Positions 1 to 7,841 of a stretch of 64,000 nucleotides of DNA are shown here, piece after piece. Source of the DNA: Bacteroidota bacterium. Its GTDB lineage: Bacteria > Bacteroidota > Bacteroidia > Flavobacteriales_D > Sanyastnellaceae. The stretch's first letter is position 1. Every line of letters begins with the position of its first letter. The notes under the pieces were generated by a model. The model was not told the origin of the DNA. It saw nothing but the letters and a program-made list of their open reading frames with translations, and did not search any database. The stretch spans positions 1 through 64,000 of the forward strand of contig JAQCFW010000005.1 of NCBI GenBank assembly GCA_027619225.1. Reading direction: 5' to 3'. A program made the position numbers and the translations under genes.

Positions 1-2
1 AG

Positions 3-191
3 TCAAGGTGTTTTACCCTCAGCTTTTGCTTTTGCTACATATCCATTTAACACTTTAAGCCAAATCACAAGGGAAACAAGGCCTAGAATTAGAACACCCG
101 CGTTAAACGGATCAGCAATAGGTTCGTAAACGTTTACAAATGTCCATTCTATGAACTTTCCTATGGGCCTGATTATTTCCTGTGTATTCAT
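3..191 (-). CDS. small single-span membrane protein, 62 aa
   Basis: A 62-residue protein of unknown function. It has one clear hydrophobic span at about residues 31-46 (GVLILGLVSLVIWLKV), followed by a basic tail rich in Lys and Ala, so it probably sits in the inner membrane with the C-terminus in the cytoplasm. It vaguely resembles small Bacteroidota membrane proteins that end their span in WLK, but I cannot name a family. I chose the ATG at 189-191. A longer frame could begin at a TTG at 210-212, but that TTG lies inside a perfect -7 promoter element (210-217) and so should not be transcribed. Divergent from purQ. Confidence 0.6.
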   Translation of the reverse strand: MNTQEIIRPIGKFIEWTFVNVYEPIADPFNAGVLILGLVSLVIWLKVLNGYVAKAKAEGKTP

Positions 192-209
192 ATCGAGTTG
201 ATTCGGATG

Positions 210-217
210 CAAATCTA
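210..217 (-). promoter_or_regulatory. -7 promoter element of the small membrane protein
   Basis: The minus strand reads TAGATTTG, an exact match to the Bacteroidota -7 consensus TAnnTTTG. It lies 18 nt upstream of the ATG at 191. No convincing -33 TTG was found at the usual spacing. Confidence 0.55.
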
Positions 218-292
218 ATACGCAACTTCTTATTAACGTAAGGCACAGGTAATCTTTTAAAAAAGAAATACAAAAACAAAGAGTTTGATCCT

Positions 293-300
293 TAGATTTC
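293..300 (+). promoter_or_regulatory. possible -7 element of purQ
   Basis: TAGATTTC matches seven of eight positions of TAnnTTTG and ends 14 nt before the purQ ATG. No -33 element is visible, so this is a weak call. Confidence 0.3.
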
Positions 301-314
301 CCGAACTTAGCAAG

Positions 315-1007
315 ATGAAAATAGGTGTAGTAACATTTCCAGGATCAAACTGTAATATGGACATTGTCCACGCATTGAGAAACAATCTTCAATATGAGGT
401 TGTAGAGCTTTGGCATAAAGATTCTGACCTGCAAGGCGTTGATGCAGTGGTGCTTCCAGGCGGATTCAGCTATGGGGATTATCTCAGAAGTGGTGCTATA
501 GCTCGCTTTTCCCCCATTATGGAAGAGGTAATTAAATACGCCAATGACGGGGGTAAAGTTCTAGGTATTTGCAACGGATTTCAAATACTTTGTGAAGCAG
601 GACTTTTACCAGGAACTTTAATGCACAATGAAAGTCGCAAGTTCATTTGTAAAAATGTTTACCTTTTACCTGTTTCACGTACAGCATCTATCTCTGCTGA
701 TCTAGACGATAAAGCGGCTTTGAAAATCCCTATTGCTCATGGAGAAGGTAATTACTTCCTGCACGAAGCAGAATTATCTGAACTTGAATCCAATGATCAG
801 GTTATTTTCCGATACTGTGATGAGAATGGGAAAGTGAATAATTCTTCAAACCCCAATGGGTCTGCTAACAATATTGCAGGCGTTTGTAATGTAGGTAAAA
901 ATGTATTTGGTATGATGCCACACCCTGAAAGAGCTTGTTCTGAGGACTTGGGAAACACCGATGGATTAGCTATCTTACGAGGATTAGAAACACTTATTAA
1001 AGCCTAA
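315..1007 (+). CDS. purQ: phosphoribosylformylglycinamidine synthase, glutaminase subunit PurQ
   Basis: Glutamine amidotransferase subunit that supplies ammonia to PurL for the conversion of FGAR to FGAM, the fourth step of purine synthesis (cytoplasm). The class I triad is visible: nucleophile Cys86 in GICNGFQ, His203 and Glu205 in MPHPER. The length of 230 aa is typical of stand-alone PurQ. PurL and PurS are not in the window. The ATG at 315 gives the canonical MKIGVVTFPGSN start; a ten-residue TTG-initiated extension from 285 is unlikely because it has no family counterpart. dxs follows after 18 nt, suggesting co-transcription. Confidence 0.93.
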   Translation: MKIGVVTFPGSNCNMDIVHALRNNLQYEVVELWHKDSDLQGVDAVVLPGGFSYGDYLRSGAIARFSPIMEEVIKYANDGGKVLGICNGFQILCEAGLLPGTLMHNESRKFICKNVYLLPVSRTASISADLDDKAALKIPIAHGEGNYFLHEAELSELESNDQVIFRYCDENGKVNNSSNPNGSANNIAGVCNVGKNVFGMMPHPERACSEDLGNTDGLAILRGLETLIKA

Positions 1008-1025
1008 TAATATTAAGATCAACCT

Positions 1026-3002
1026 ATGAAGCCTTTTCCAGCCGGTTCTTCTTTAAATAAAATTAAAATCCCCTCTGATTTACGGGATAAATTCACTCCA
1101 AATGATTTAGAACAAGTTTGTACCGAACTTCGTCAATTCATTGTTGATGTGGTCTCTGAAAAAGGAGGTCACTTTGGGGCTAGCCTAGGTGTTGTGGAGC
1201 TTACAGTTGCCCTACACTATGTGTTTAACACACCTGATGACCAAATAGTTTGGGACGTAGGTCACCAAGCTTACGGTCATAAAATCCTTACTGGAAGACG
1301 TGATAAATTTCACACAAACAGGGTGTACAAGGGCTTAAGTGGTTTCCCAAAACGTTCAGAAAGCGAGTACGATACATTCGGAGTAGGCCACAGCAGCACC
1401 AGTATTTCAGCTGCTCTGGGTATGGCCGTGGGGTCTAGGTTGAATGGTGACACGAAAAGGAATCACATAGCTGTGATAGGTGATGGCGCAATGACAGCTG
1501 GATTGGCTTTTGAAGGGCTAAATCACGCGGGGATCGAAGACAGTAACATGCTCGTGATCTTAAATGACAACTGTATGTCTATCGATCCAAATGTTGGTGC
1601 GCTGAAAGAGTATCTCACTGATATCACCACTTCTCACACTTACAATAAGGTCAAGGATGAAGTTTGGAAGCTATTAGGTCAAATATCAAAATTTGGTCCC
1701 AACGCTCAAGCCATTGCTAAAAAAGTAGAAAACGCCGTTAAGTCAGCAGTACTTAAGCAAAGCAATCTTTTTGAATCTCTAAACTTTAGGTATTTCGGGC
1801 CTGTCGATGGTCACGATGTTGAACATCTCACAAAAGTTTTGGCTGATTTAAAAGACATTCCCGGACCTAAGTTATTACACTGTGTGACTAGAAAAGGAGC
1901 TATGTATGAACCCGCTGAATCGGGCAGCTCAACGAAATGGCATGCCCCGGGTTTATTCAATAAAGAAACAGGTGAGATTCACGGAGCGGATAAGAATGAC
2001 ACAACTCCTAAGCCCCCTAAGTTCCAAGATGTTTTCGGACAAACAATTATCGATCTTGCAAAACTTGACAAACGGATAGTAGGGGTTACTCCAGCTATGC
2101 CTTCTGGCTGTTCTCTAAAAATGATGATGGAACAAATGCCAGATAGAGCATTTGATGTGGGGATAGCTGAACAGCACGCCGTGACTTTTAGTGCAGGCAT
2201 GGCTACACGTGGGCTCGTACCTTTTTGTAATATTTACTCGAGCTTTATGCAACGAGCTTACGACCAGGTGATTCATGACGTGGCCTTACAAAATTTGCAT
2301 GTTGTATTTTGCTTAGACCGTGGAGGTTTAGCCGGTGCAGATGGACCTACACACCATGGAGTGTTTGATTTGGCCTTTATGAGAATCATCCCAAACATGG
2401 TGGTTGCTGCACCTATGGATGAAACTGATCTCCGCAATATGATGTTTACCGCATCTGAAAAACATGTCGGACCTTTTTCCATCCGTTATCCAAGAGGTAC
2501 AGGAACGATTGTTAATTGGAGAAACGACTTCGAAGAAGTTCCCGTGGGAAAAGGTAGGAAACTCAGAAAAGGAAAGACTGTTGCAGTTTTAAGTGTTGGA
2601 GCTATCGGAACTGAGGCGGTAAAAGCGCTGGATAGTCTTAACAAAAAAGGTGTTTTGATCGCGCATTACGATATGCGTTACATTAAACCTCTAGACGACG
2701 TTATGCTACATGAGATTTTCAGCAAATTTAAAGGAGTTATTACACTAGAAGACGGTGTCATCCAAGGTGGCTTTGGTTCAGCTGTGATAGAATGGATGAT
2801 GGAGCATGGATATAACACAGCTGTCACGAGAATGGGGATAGATGATAAGTGGATTGAACATGGAACACAAGCAGAATTATATGCTGAATGCGGCTACAAT
2901 GCTGAGGCGATAGAAATAAAAATTGAGGAAGAATTGGACCGGATAAATACAATTATCAACTCCGCTGTAAATTCCGCTGTAAATAAGACTCAATCTGCAT
3001 AA
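1026..3002 (+). CDS. dxs: 1-deoxy-D-xylulose-5-phosphate synthase
   Basis: Condenses pyruvate and glyceraldehyde-3-phosphate to DXP, the first step of the MEP isoprenoid pathway, using thiamine diphosphate. Conserved His49 (GGHFGASLG), the ThDP motif from GDG (152-154) to ND (180-181), and the catalytic-Glu segment GIAEQHAVT are all present, followed by the transketolase pyrimidine-binding and C-terminal domains. At 658 aa it is about 40 residues longer than E. coli Dxs, partly from a longer N-terminus and C-terminal tail. The tail contains a tandem SAVN SAVN repeat encoded by a 12-bp duplication. ispG, the sixth enzyme of the pathway, is encoded elsewhere in the window. Confidence 0.95.
   Translation: MKPFPAGSSLNKIKIPSDLRDKFTPNDLEQVCTELRQFIVDVVSEKGGHFGASLGVVELTVALHYVFNTPDDQIVWDVGHQAYGHKILTGRRDKFHTNRVYKGLSGFPKRSESEYDTFGVGHSSTSISAALGMAVGSRLNGDTKRNHIAVIGDGAMTAGLAFEGLNHAGIEDSNMLVILNDNCMSIDPNVGALKEYLTDITTSHTYNKVKDEVWKLLGQISKFGPNAQAIAKKVENAVKSAVLKQSNLFESLNFRYFGPVDGHDVEHLTKVLADLKDIPGPKLLHCVTRKGAMYEPAESGSSTKWHAPGLFNKETGEIHGADKNDTTPKPPKFQDVFGQTIIDLAKLDKRIVGVTPAMPSGCSLKMMMEQMPDRAFDVGIAEQHAVTFSAGMATRGLVPFCNIYSSFMQRAYDQVIHDVALQNLHVVFCLDRGGLAGADGPTHHGVFDLAFMRIIPNMVVAAPMDETDLRNMMFTASEKHVGPFSIRYPRGTGTIVNWRNDFEEVPVGKGRKLRKGKTVAVLSVGAIGTEAVKALDSLNKKGVLIAHYDMRYIKPLDDVMLHEIFSKFKGVITLEDGVIQGGFGSAVIEWMMEHGYNTAVTRMGIDDKWIEHGTQAELYAECGYNAEAIEIKIEEELDRINTIINSAVNSAVNKTQSA
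2961..2984 (+). repeat. 12-bp tandem duplication near the end of dxs
   Basis: TCCGCTGTAAAT occurs twice head to tail (2961-2972 and 2973-2984). The copies are in frame and encode SAVN twice, just before the stop codon. Confidence 0.9.
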
Positions 3003-3035
3003 AAATTCCTCCGTTTTTCCATAGATTAGTATTTC

Positions 3036-3566
3036 ATGGCAACTGAAAAAAATAACATGGAGGAAGGCATCGTTAATCTTGTTGATAAAAGTGGATTGAT
3101 CCAAATAGAGCTCGATACGATTGCTTCAATAAGGTGTGTAGAGCTAGATTTTACTGATTGGCTATGGAGTGGTGTTGTCGTGAAGGAAAAAGAGTTTCGC
3201 ACAGCAATCCAAGCTTTAGACACTGAAATTTATAAGGGAGTGGGCGTAGGTCTAACATGTAGTGAAGATGCAATTGTACCAGATTGGGCTTGGATGCTGA
3301 TCTCATCGAAATTAAACAATGCAACATTTGTTGTTGTAGGTGGGATTGTGGCTGCACGGGCTGAGGCAACTAGACTAGCTATTGTCAACCTTAACTTAGA
3401 CGACTACGTAGATAAGAGGGTTGTAATTAAGGGGTGTTCTAACAGTGGAGGCGCTGATTATTTAGTCCAAATTCAACAAAAACTACAACCTGTAGTAAAG
3501 AGTCTTATGTTCGGTGAGGCTTGCAGTACGGTTCCTGTATATAAAAAGCCTGCTGTAAAAAGGTGA
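3036..3566 (+). CDS. DUF2480 family protein
   Basis: A 176-aa soluble protein of the Bacteroidota-specific DUF2480 family, recognised from memory by the conserved stretches DWLW.G.V..EK.FR, LTCS.DAIVP.WA.MLI, VVIKGCS and the C-terminal MFGEACSTVPVYKK. Function unknown; two cysteines (in GCS and EACS) are conserved in relatives and could be catalytic or metal-binding, which is inference. It starts 33 nt after dxs and ends 4 nt before polA, so it is probably in the purQ-dxs-polA operon. I chose the ATG at 3036; a second Met seven codons later is also possible. Confidence 0.85.
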   Translation: MATEKNNMEEGIVNLVDKSGLIQIELDTIASIRCVELDFTDWLWSGVVVKEKEFRTAIQALDTEIYKGVGVGLTCSEDAIVPDWAWMLISSKLNNATFVVVGGIVAARAEATRLAIVNLNLDDYVDKRVVIKGCSNSGGADYLVQIQQKLQPVVKSLMFGEACSTVPVYKKPAVKR

Positions 3567-3570
3567 ATAA

Positions 3571-6402
3571 ATGCTGACATCTCAATCCGATAAAAAACTC
3601 TTCTTAATAGACGCATTTGCTTTAATCTTTAGGGCTTATTACGCGTTTATTAAAAACCCACGAATTAACTCTAAAGGTTTAAATACTTCTGCCGTATTCG
3701 GTTTTACAAATGCAATTTTAGAAGTTATAAGAATTGAGAAACCCACTCACTTTGCAGTGGTGTTCGATCCTCCAGGCGGGTCTTTTAGAAGTGAAATATA
3801 TCCAGAGTATAAAGCTCACAGAGATACTACACCAGAAGATATTATACTTAGCGTTCCTTTAATTAAACAAGTTTTAGAAGCCCTCAAAATCCCGTACCGC
3901 ATGGAGATGGGGTACGAGGCTGATGATTTAATTGGATTTCTTGCGAAAAAGGCAGAGGTAGAGGGGTTTGACGTTTATATGATGACGCCAGATAAAGATT
4001 TTGGACAACTTGTCACTGACAAGGTTAGAATGTACAGGCCAGGAAGGGGGCGAAATCCAGCTGAGATTTGGGGGCCAGAAGAAGTCTGTGCGAAATTTGG
4101 CCTAAATAGAACAGATCAGGTAATTGACTATCTAGGACTTATGGGAGATCCCTCTGACAATATCCCAGGAGTTCCTGGGGTGGGAGCGAAAACTGCTGCA
4201 AAACTTCTTTGCGAATTCGACAGCATTGATGGATTGTATGAAAATACGGATAAATTGAATGGGAAGATGAGGGAAAAGGTTGAAGCAAATCACGATTTAG
4301 CAATCTTATCTAGAAAACTCGCCACCATAGAACTCAATATAGATGCGGAGATAAATATCGAAGGGATGATTCGTCAGGATCTAGATGAACCCTTGTTAAG
4401 AGATATTCTTGAAGATTTAGAATTTAGAACACTTTTAAACAAGTTAGTTTCAACGCCCACTATGGCACATGCAGTGGTAACTGAACCTGAAGAACCCAAA
4501 GAGGAACCTGCGTCGGAATCCGGCGGGCAACTCGATATGTTCAATATTAGCACACCTGACCCTACGCCTACACCCTCTCCAGAAGTTCCCAAAGAGGCCG
4601 TTTATCAAAACATTAAAGTAAATGACAAATACCATTTAATTGGCAATGATTCTGAGCTAGACGATTTAATTTCTCAGCTTATAAAAGCCAAGGGATGGGG
4701 TTTTCACACGATTACTGATGGCTTCAACCCTATGAAGGACAAGTTGTTAGGTCTTGCTTTTTCCCTAGGATCAGGAAATGCTAGCTATGTTCATTTAAGC
4801 AATTTTACAAATGACGCTCTTGGTAAACTGAAGCCCGTTCTCGAAGATTGCTCTAAAAAAATAACTGCCACCAACTACAAATTTGCCATCAAAGTTCTAG
4901 CCATGCACGGGATAAAATTATCTCCAAACATTTTTGATTGCATGGTTGCCCATTATCTTTTAGATCCAGACCAAACCCACAAACTTCAAGATTTAGCTAA
5001 AATTTTCTTAGGCTACGATGCAATTTCACTTGAGGGACTAGTGGGGAAAGGTAAAAACCGCAAAACATTAGGCGAAATTGATATACCTATACTTCAACAC
5101 TATGCTTGTGAATCAGCTGATTTAGTCCTTCAGCTAAAGAAAAAGTTTATTGTTGAGATTGAAAATGATGGACTTACATCGCTTCTTGAAGATGTTGAGT
5201 TTCCGTTAATTTCAATCCTTGCAGATATGGAGCTTACGGGTGTGAAAATTGATGATGAAATGCTCGGTGAGTACAACATTGATTTAAGCGATCAGCTTGA
5301 AAAGCTTCAAATAAAAATTATCGAAGAAGCTGGTGTTGAATTCAATCTAGATTCTCCGAAACAGCTTGGCTCTTTACTTTTTGAAACTCTTGTAATTACT
5401 GACAAAGCTAAGAGAACAAAAACAGGCCAATATCAAACCGGAGAAGATGTCCTTAAAAAACTTGCGGAGTCGCATCCCATAGTTCCACTGATCATTGAAT
5501 ACCGGAAACTAAAGAAATTAAAGAGCACATATGTTGAGCCTCTCCCTAAATTAATTCACCCTAAAACCGGTAGAATTCACACCTCGTATATGCAGACTGT
5601 GGCCTCTACTGGACGCTTGAGTTCCAAGGATCCTAATCTTCAGAATATCCCCATCAGGACTGAAGCTGGAAGGCAAATTAGAAAAGCATTTATTCCAAGA
5701 GATTCGAACCACATACTTTTAGGTGCAGACTATAGCCAAATTGAACTTCGCGTAGCAGCTGCCATGAGTAAAGACCCAGGGCTTTGTGATGCCTTTCTAA
5801 ATAATCAAGACGTTCACACAGCAACTGCATCGAAAGTGTTTGATGTCAATTTAGAAGATGTTACAAGTGAACAAAGGTCTCAAGCTAAGGCGGTCAATTT
5901 CGGAATATTATACGGCCAAGGTGTGTTTGGTCTGGCTGAAGAACTCGGAATAAAACGACAACGTGCAAAAGAAATAATTGCCTCATATAACGAGCAGTTT
6001 AACACGCTTGAAGCGTTTACAAAATCGTGTATTGAACTGGCGCGTGAAAAGGAATATGCCGAGACAATTATGGGGCGGCGCAGAAAACTACCTGGAATAA
6101 ATTCAAATAACGGCATGGTGAAAGCATTTGCTGAGAGAAATGCTGTAAATGCCCCGATTCAAGGTTCTGCAGCTGATATCATAAAAGTGGCCATGGTGAA
6201 GCTCTTTAATGAATTAGAAAAAGGCAATTGGAAAGCGAAAATGATAATGCAGGTACACGATGAACTCGTTCTAGACGTCCCTAAAGAAGAGTTAGAATCA
6301 TTAAAACTGATCGTGAGGGAGTGTATGGAAAGTGCCGTTGAAATAAACGTACCATTGATCGTAGATATGAAATCTGGAGAAGATTGGTTAGCCGCTCATT
6401 AA
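3571..6402 (+). CDS. polA: DNA polymerase I (proofreading site degenerate)
   Basis: Replaces Okazaki primers and fills repair gaps. Three domains are seen: an intact 5' nuclease (about 1-290, with EADDLIG, TPDKDFGQLV and GDPSDNIPGVPG), an acidic and Pro-rich linker (about 305-345), a 3'-5' exonuclease fold (about 350-540), and a family A polymerase (about 560-943, with DYSQIELR, the KAVNFGILYG O-helix and MQVHDEL). In the exonuclease fold the E. coli D355-x-E357 pair is His379 and Ile381, and D501 is Ser515, while D424 (Asp456) and Y497 (Tyr511) are retained. Loss of three of four metal ligands predicts no proofreading. Confidence 0.95.
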   Translation: MLTSQSDKKLFLIDAFALIFRAYYAFIKNPRINSKGLNTSAVFGFTNAILEVIRIEKPTHFAVVFDPPGGSFRSEIYPEYKAHRDTTPEDIILSVPLIKQVLEALKIPYRMEMGYEADDLIGFLAKKAEVEGFDVYMMTPDKDFGQLVTDKVRMYRPGRGRNPAEIWGPEEVCAKFGLNRTDQVIDYLGLMGDPSDNIPGVPGVGAKTAAKLLCEFDSIDGLYENTDKLNGKMREKVEANHDLAILSRKLATIELNIDAEINIEGMIRQDLDEPLLRDILEDLEFRTLLNKLVSTPTMAHAVVTEPEEPKEEPASESGGQLDMFNISTPDPTPTPSPEVPKEAVYQNIKVNDKYHLIGNDSELDDLISQLIKAKGWGFHTITDGFNPMKDKLLGLAFSLGSGNASYVHLSNFTNDALGKLKPVLEDCSKKITATNYKFAIKVLAMHGIKLSPNIFDCMVAHYLLDPDQTHKLQDLAKIFLGYDAISLEGLVGKGKNRKTLGEIDIPILQHYACESADLVLQLKKKFIVEIENDGLTSLLEDVEFPLISILADMELTGVKIDDEMLGEYNIDLSDQLEKLQIKIIEEAGVEFNLDSPKQLGSLLFETLVITDKAKRTKTGQYQTGEDVLKKLAESHPIVPLIIEYRKLKKLKSTYVEPLPKLIHPKTGRIHTSYMQTVASTGRLSSKDPNLQNIPIRTEAGRQIRKAFIPRDSNHILLGADYSQIELRVAAAMSKDPGLCDAFLNNQDVHTATASKVFDVNLEDVTSEQRSQAKAVNFGILYGQGVFGLAEELGIKRQRAKEIIASYNEQFNTLEAFTKSCIELAREKEYAETIMGRRRKLPGINSNNGMVKAFAERNAVNAPIQGSAADIIKVAMVKLFNELEKGNWKAKMIMQVHDELVLDVPKEELESLKLIVRECMESAVEINVPLIVDMKSGEDWLAAH

Positions 6403-6411
6403 TTAAACATC

Positions 6412-6441
6412 TTGTTATGTAGAACTTTTTTTATATGTTTG
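6412..6441 (+). promoter_or_regulatory. promoter of the 6.5-kb lipoprotein gene
   Basis: TTG at 6412-6414, a 19-nt spacer, then TATGTTTG at 6434-6441: both elements of the Bacteroidota -33/-7 promoter at normal spacing. It predicts a transcript starting near 6445 with a leader of about 55 nt. This is the only complete two-element promoter I found. Confidence 0.65.
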
Positions 6442-6451
6442 CGTATACTGA

Positions 6452-6470
6452 GAAAGTTTGGTCAACTTTC
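6452..6470 (+). repeat. inverted repeat in the predicted leader
   Basis: GAAAGTT, a 5-nt loop, then AACTTTC: a perfect 7-bp stem just downstream of the predicted start point. It lacks a U tract, so it is more likely a leader hairpin or operator than a terminator. Confidence 0.4.
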
Positions 6471-6499
6471 CATAACATACATCCATACAAAAAATTAAT

Positions 6500-7414
6500 A
6501 TGAGCATACATAAACAAATTCGTCTAACGCTGACTTTTGCAATAGCCTTGGCGACACTCTCAGTGGTGTCAATTGGATGTGGTGAAGCTGATTCAACAAA
6601 CAATCAGAATGTTGAAAACAGTGACCAAGCAACCAGCAAAATTGAAGTAGCCCAACGCACTAAAACTCTGAAGAAGATATTCCGAGCTGCCCCTTCTCCA
6701 ATGGAAACAGCTCGTATTATTCAAAAGGAGGGTGTGAGTTTTAATCCTGAAAACCTTTGTGGGGTTGAGCTTGCTTCTAAAGATGGCTTGAGTTCTGACC
6801 ACGCAATAAGTTTAGGGTTATTGGGGGCTGATTTGAGTTACGCTTCTATCTACAGAAAAAATTCTATTGCACTATCCTACTTAGAGGCTGTGAAAACTTT
6901 AAGTCAGGAACTCGGCGTAGGTTCAGTTCTCAACAACGAGTTAATTGGTCGAGCTGAAACAAATAGAGCAAATAGAGATTCTGTGGTTACACTCGTTTCT
7001 CGTGCTTTTTACGATTTAAATGAAAAACTAAAATCTGTTGGCCACGAAGATCTTTCTGGATTGGTCGTTGCATCAGGTTGGATTGAAGGCCTTTATTTAG
7101 CTACAAGAGAAATCGAAGGGTCTTCTGACAACTACAAGAAACTCATCGCTGAGCAAAAATTGATTCTTGTAGATGTACTGTCTCTGATTGAGAGTTACAA
7201 AGAGTCACCGGCTATAGAAGGTATGATTCAGCAACTTCAGCCTGTAGTTACCGCATTTGAAGGCGTTACTTATGGAGAGAGTGCTGAGATTACAGCTAAG
7301 AAGAAAGATGGGGTAATTTATATTGGGGGTGGTAAAGAATACTTCGCAGATGAAAATACCATCCAAGCGATAACGACTGCAATAACAACATTGAGAAATA
7401 ACCTAGTTCAGTAA
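6500..7414 (+). CDS. conserved Bacteroidota lipoprotein of unknown function
   Basis: A 304-aa predicted lipoprotein: basic N-terminus, hydrophobic core, and a lipobox with Cys27 (VVSIGCGEA), followed by an Asn/Gln/Ser-rich spacer. The mature part appears mainly alpha-helical. Stretches such as SPMETARIIQKEGV and ISLGLLGADLSYASIY resemble a widespread but unnamed Bacteroidota family, which I recall without a function. There are no recognisable catalytic motifs. The gene has its own promoter, and the next gene, also for a secreted protein, starts 10 nt later, so the two are probably co-expressed. Confidence 0.75.
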   Translation: MSIHKQIRLTLTFAIALATLSVVSIGCGEADSTNNQNVENSDQATSKIEVAQRTKTLKKIFRAAPSPMETARIIQKEGVSFNPENLCGVELASKDGLSSDHAISLGLLGADLSYASIYRKNSIALSYLEAVKTLSQELGVGSVLNNELIGRAETNRANRDSVVTLVSRAFYDLNEKLKSVGHEDLSGLVVASGWIEGLYLATREIEGSSDNYKKLIAEQKLILVDVLSLIESYKESPAIEGMIQQLQPVVTAFEGVTYGESAEITAKKKDGVIYIGGGKEYFADENTIQAITTAITTLRNNLVQ

Positions 7415-7424
7415 AAAATCAAAG

Positions 7425-7841
7425 ATGAAATATACTATCCTACTCCTAGCTTCATTCGCGTTTTTTACAGTTGAAGCATCAAGCCTGTGTCGATCATTTA
7501 CCAAGCGCAATTGTGTCCCCATCTTAGAGGATTATTTACAAAACGACAATTACAACGCAGCTGTGTTAATACCCGGTGACGAAGCTGAATTAGACATGGC
7601 CTTTTACGGCGGTGTTAGCTATAGAATCGTTGTTTGTTCTCACGCTATACTTGGTGAGGTCGAGTTCAGTCTCAACGACCATAACGGCAATGTTTTATGG
7701 ACCAACGCGGATGGTGAAAACCACCTCGATTTACAAGTTGCTACAACACAGCAACTCTCGGTTAAAATTAAAGTGCCTATAAGTGAAAGCTCACTTATTC
7801 ATGAAGGGTGTGTGTCTATCATGCTCGGATCTATAGAGTAA
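7425..7841 (+). CDS. secreted protein of unknown function, 138 aa
   Basis: It has a signal peptide (MKYTILLLASFAFFTVEA, likely cut after Ala18) and a mature domain of about 120 residues that looks beta-rich, with alternating hydrophobic residues and conserved-looking cysteines that could form disulfides in the periplasm. I do not recognise the family; a jelly-roll or Ig-like carbohydrate-binding fold is possible but unproven. It probably forms a unit with the preceding lipoprotein gene. Its stop codon directly abuts the stop of the convergent protease gene with no base between. Confidence 0.65.
   Translation: MKYTILLLASFAFFTVEASSLCRSFTKRNCVPILEDYLQNDNYNAAVLIPGDEAELDMAFYGGVSYRIVVCSHAILGEVEFSLNDHNGNVLWTNADGENHLDLQVATTQQLSVKIKVPISESSLIHEGCVSIMLGSIE

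Noticed and set aside
210-314. TTG-extended starts for the small membrane protein (212) and purQ (285)
   Set aside because: The first falls inside a consensus -7 element and the second adds residues absent from the PurQ family; nearby ATGs give canonical N-termini.
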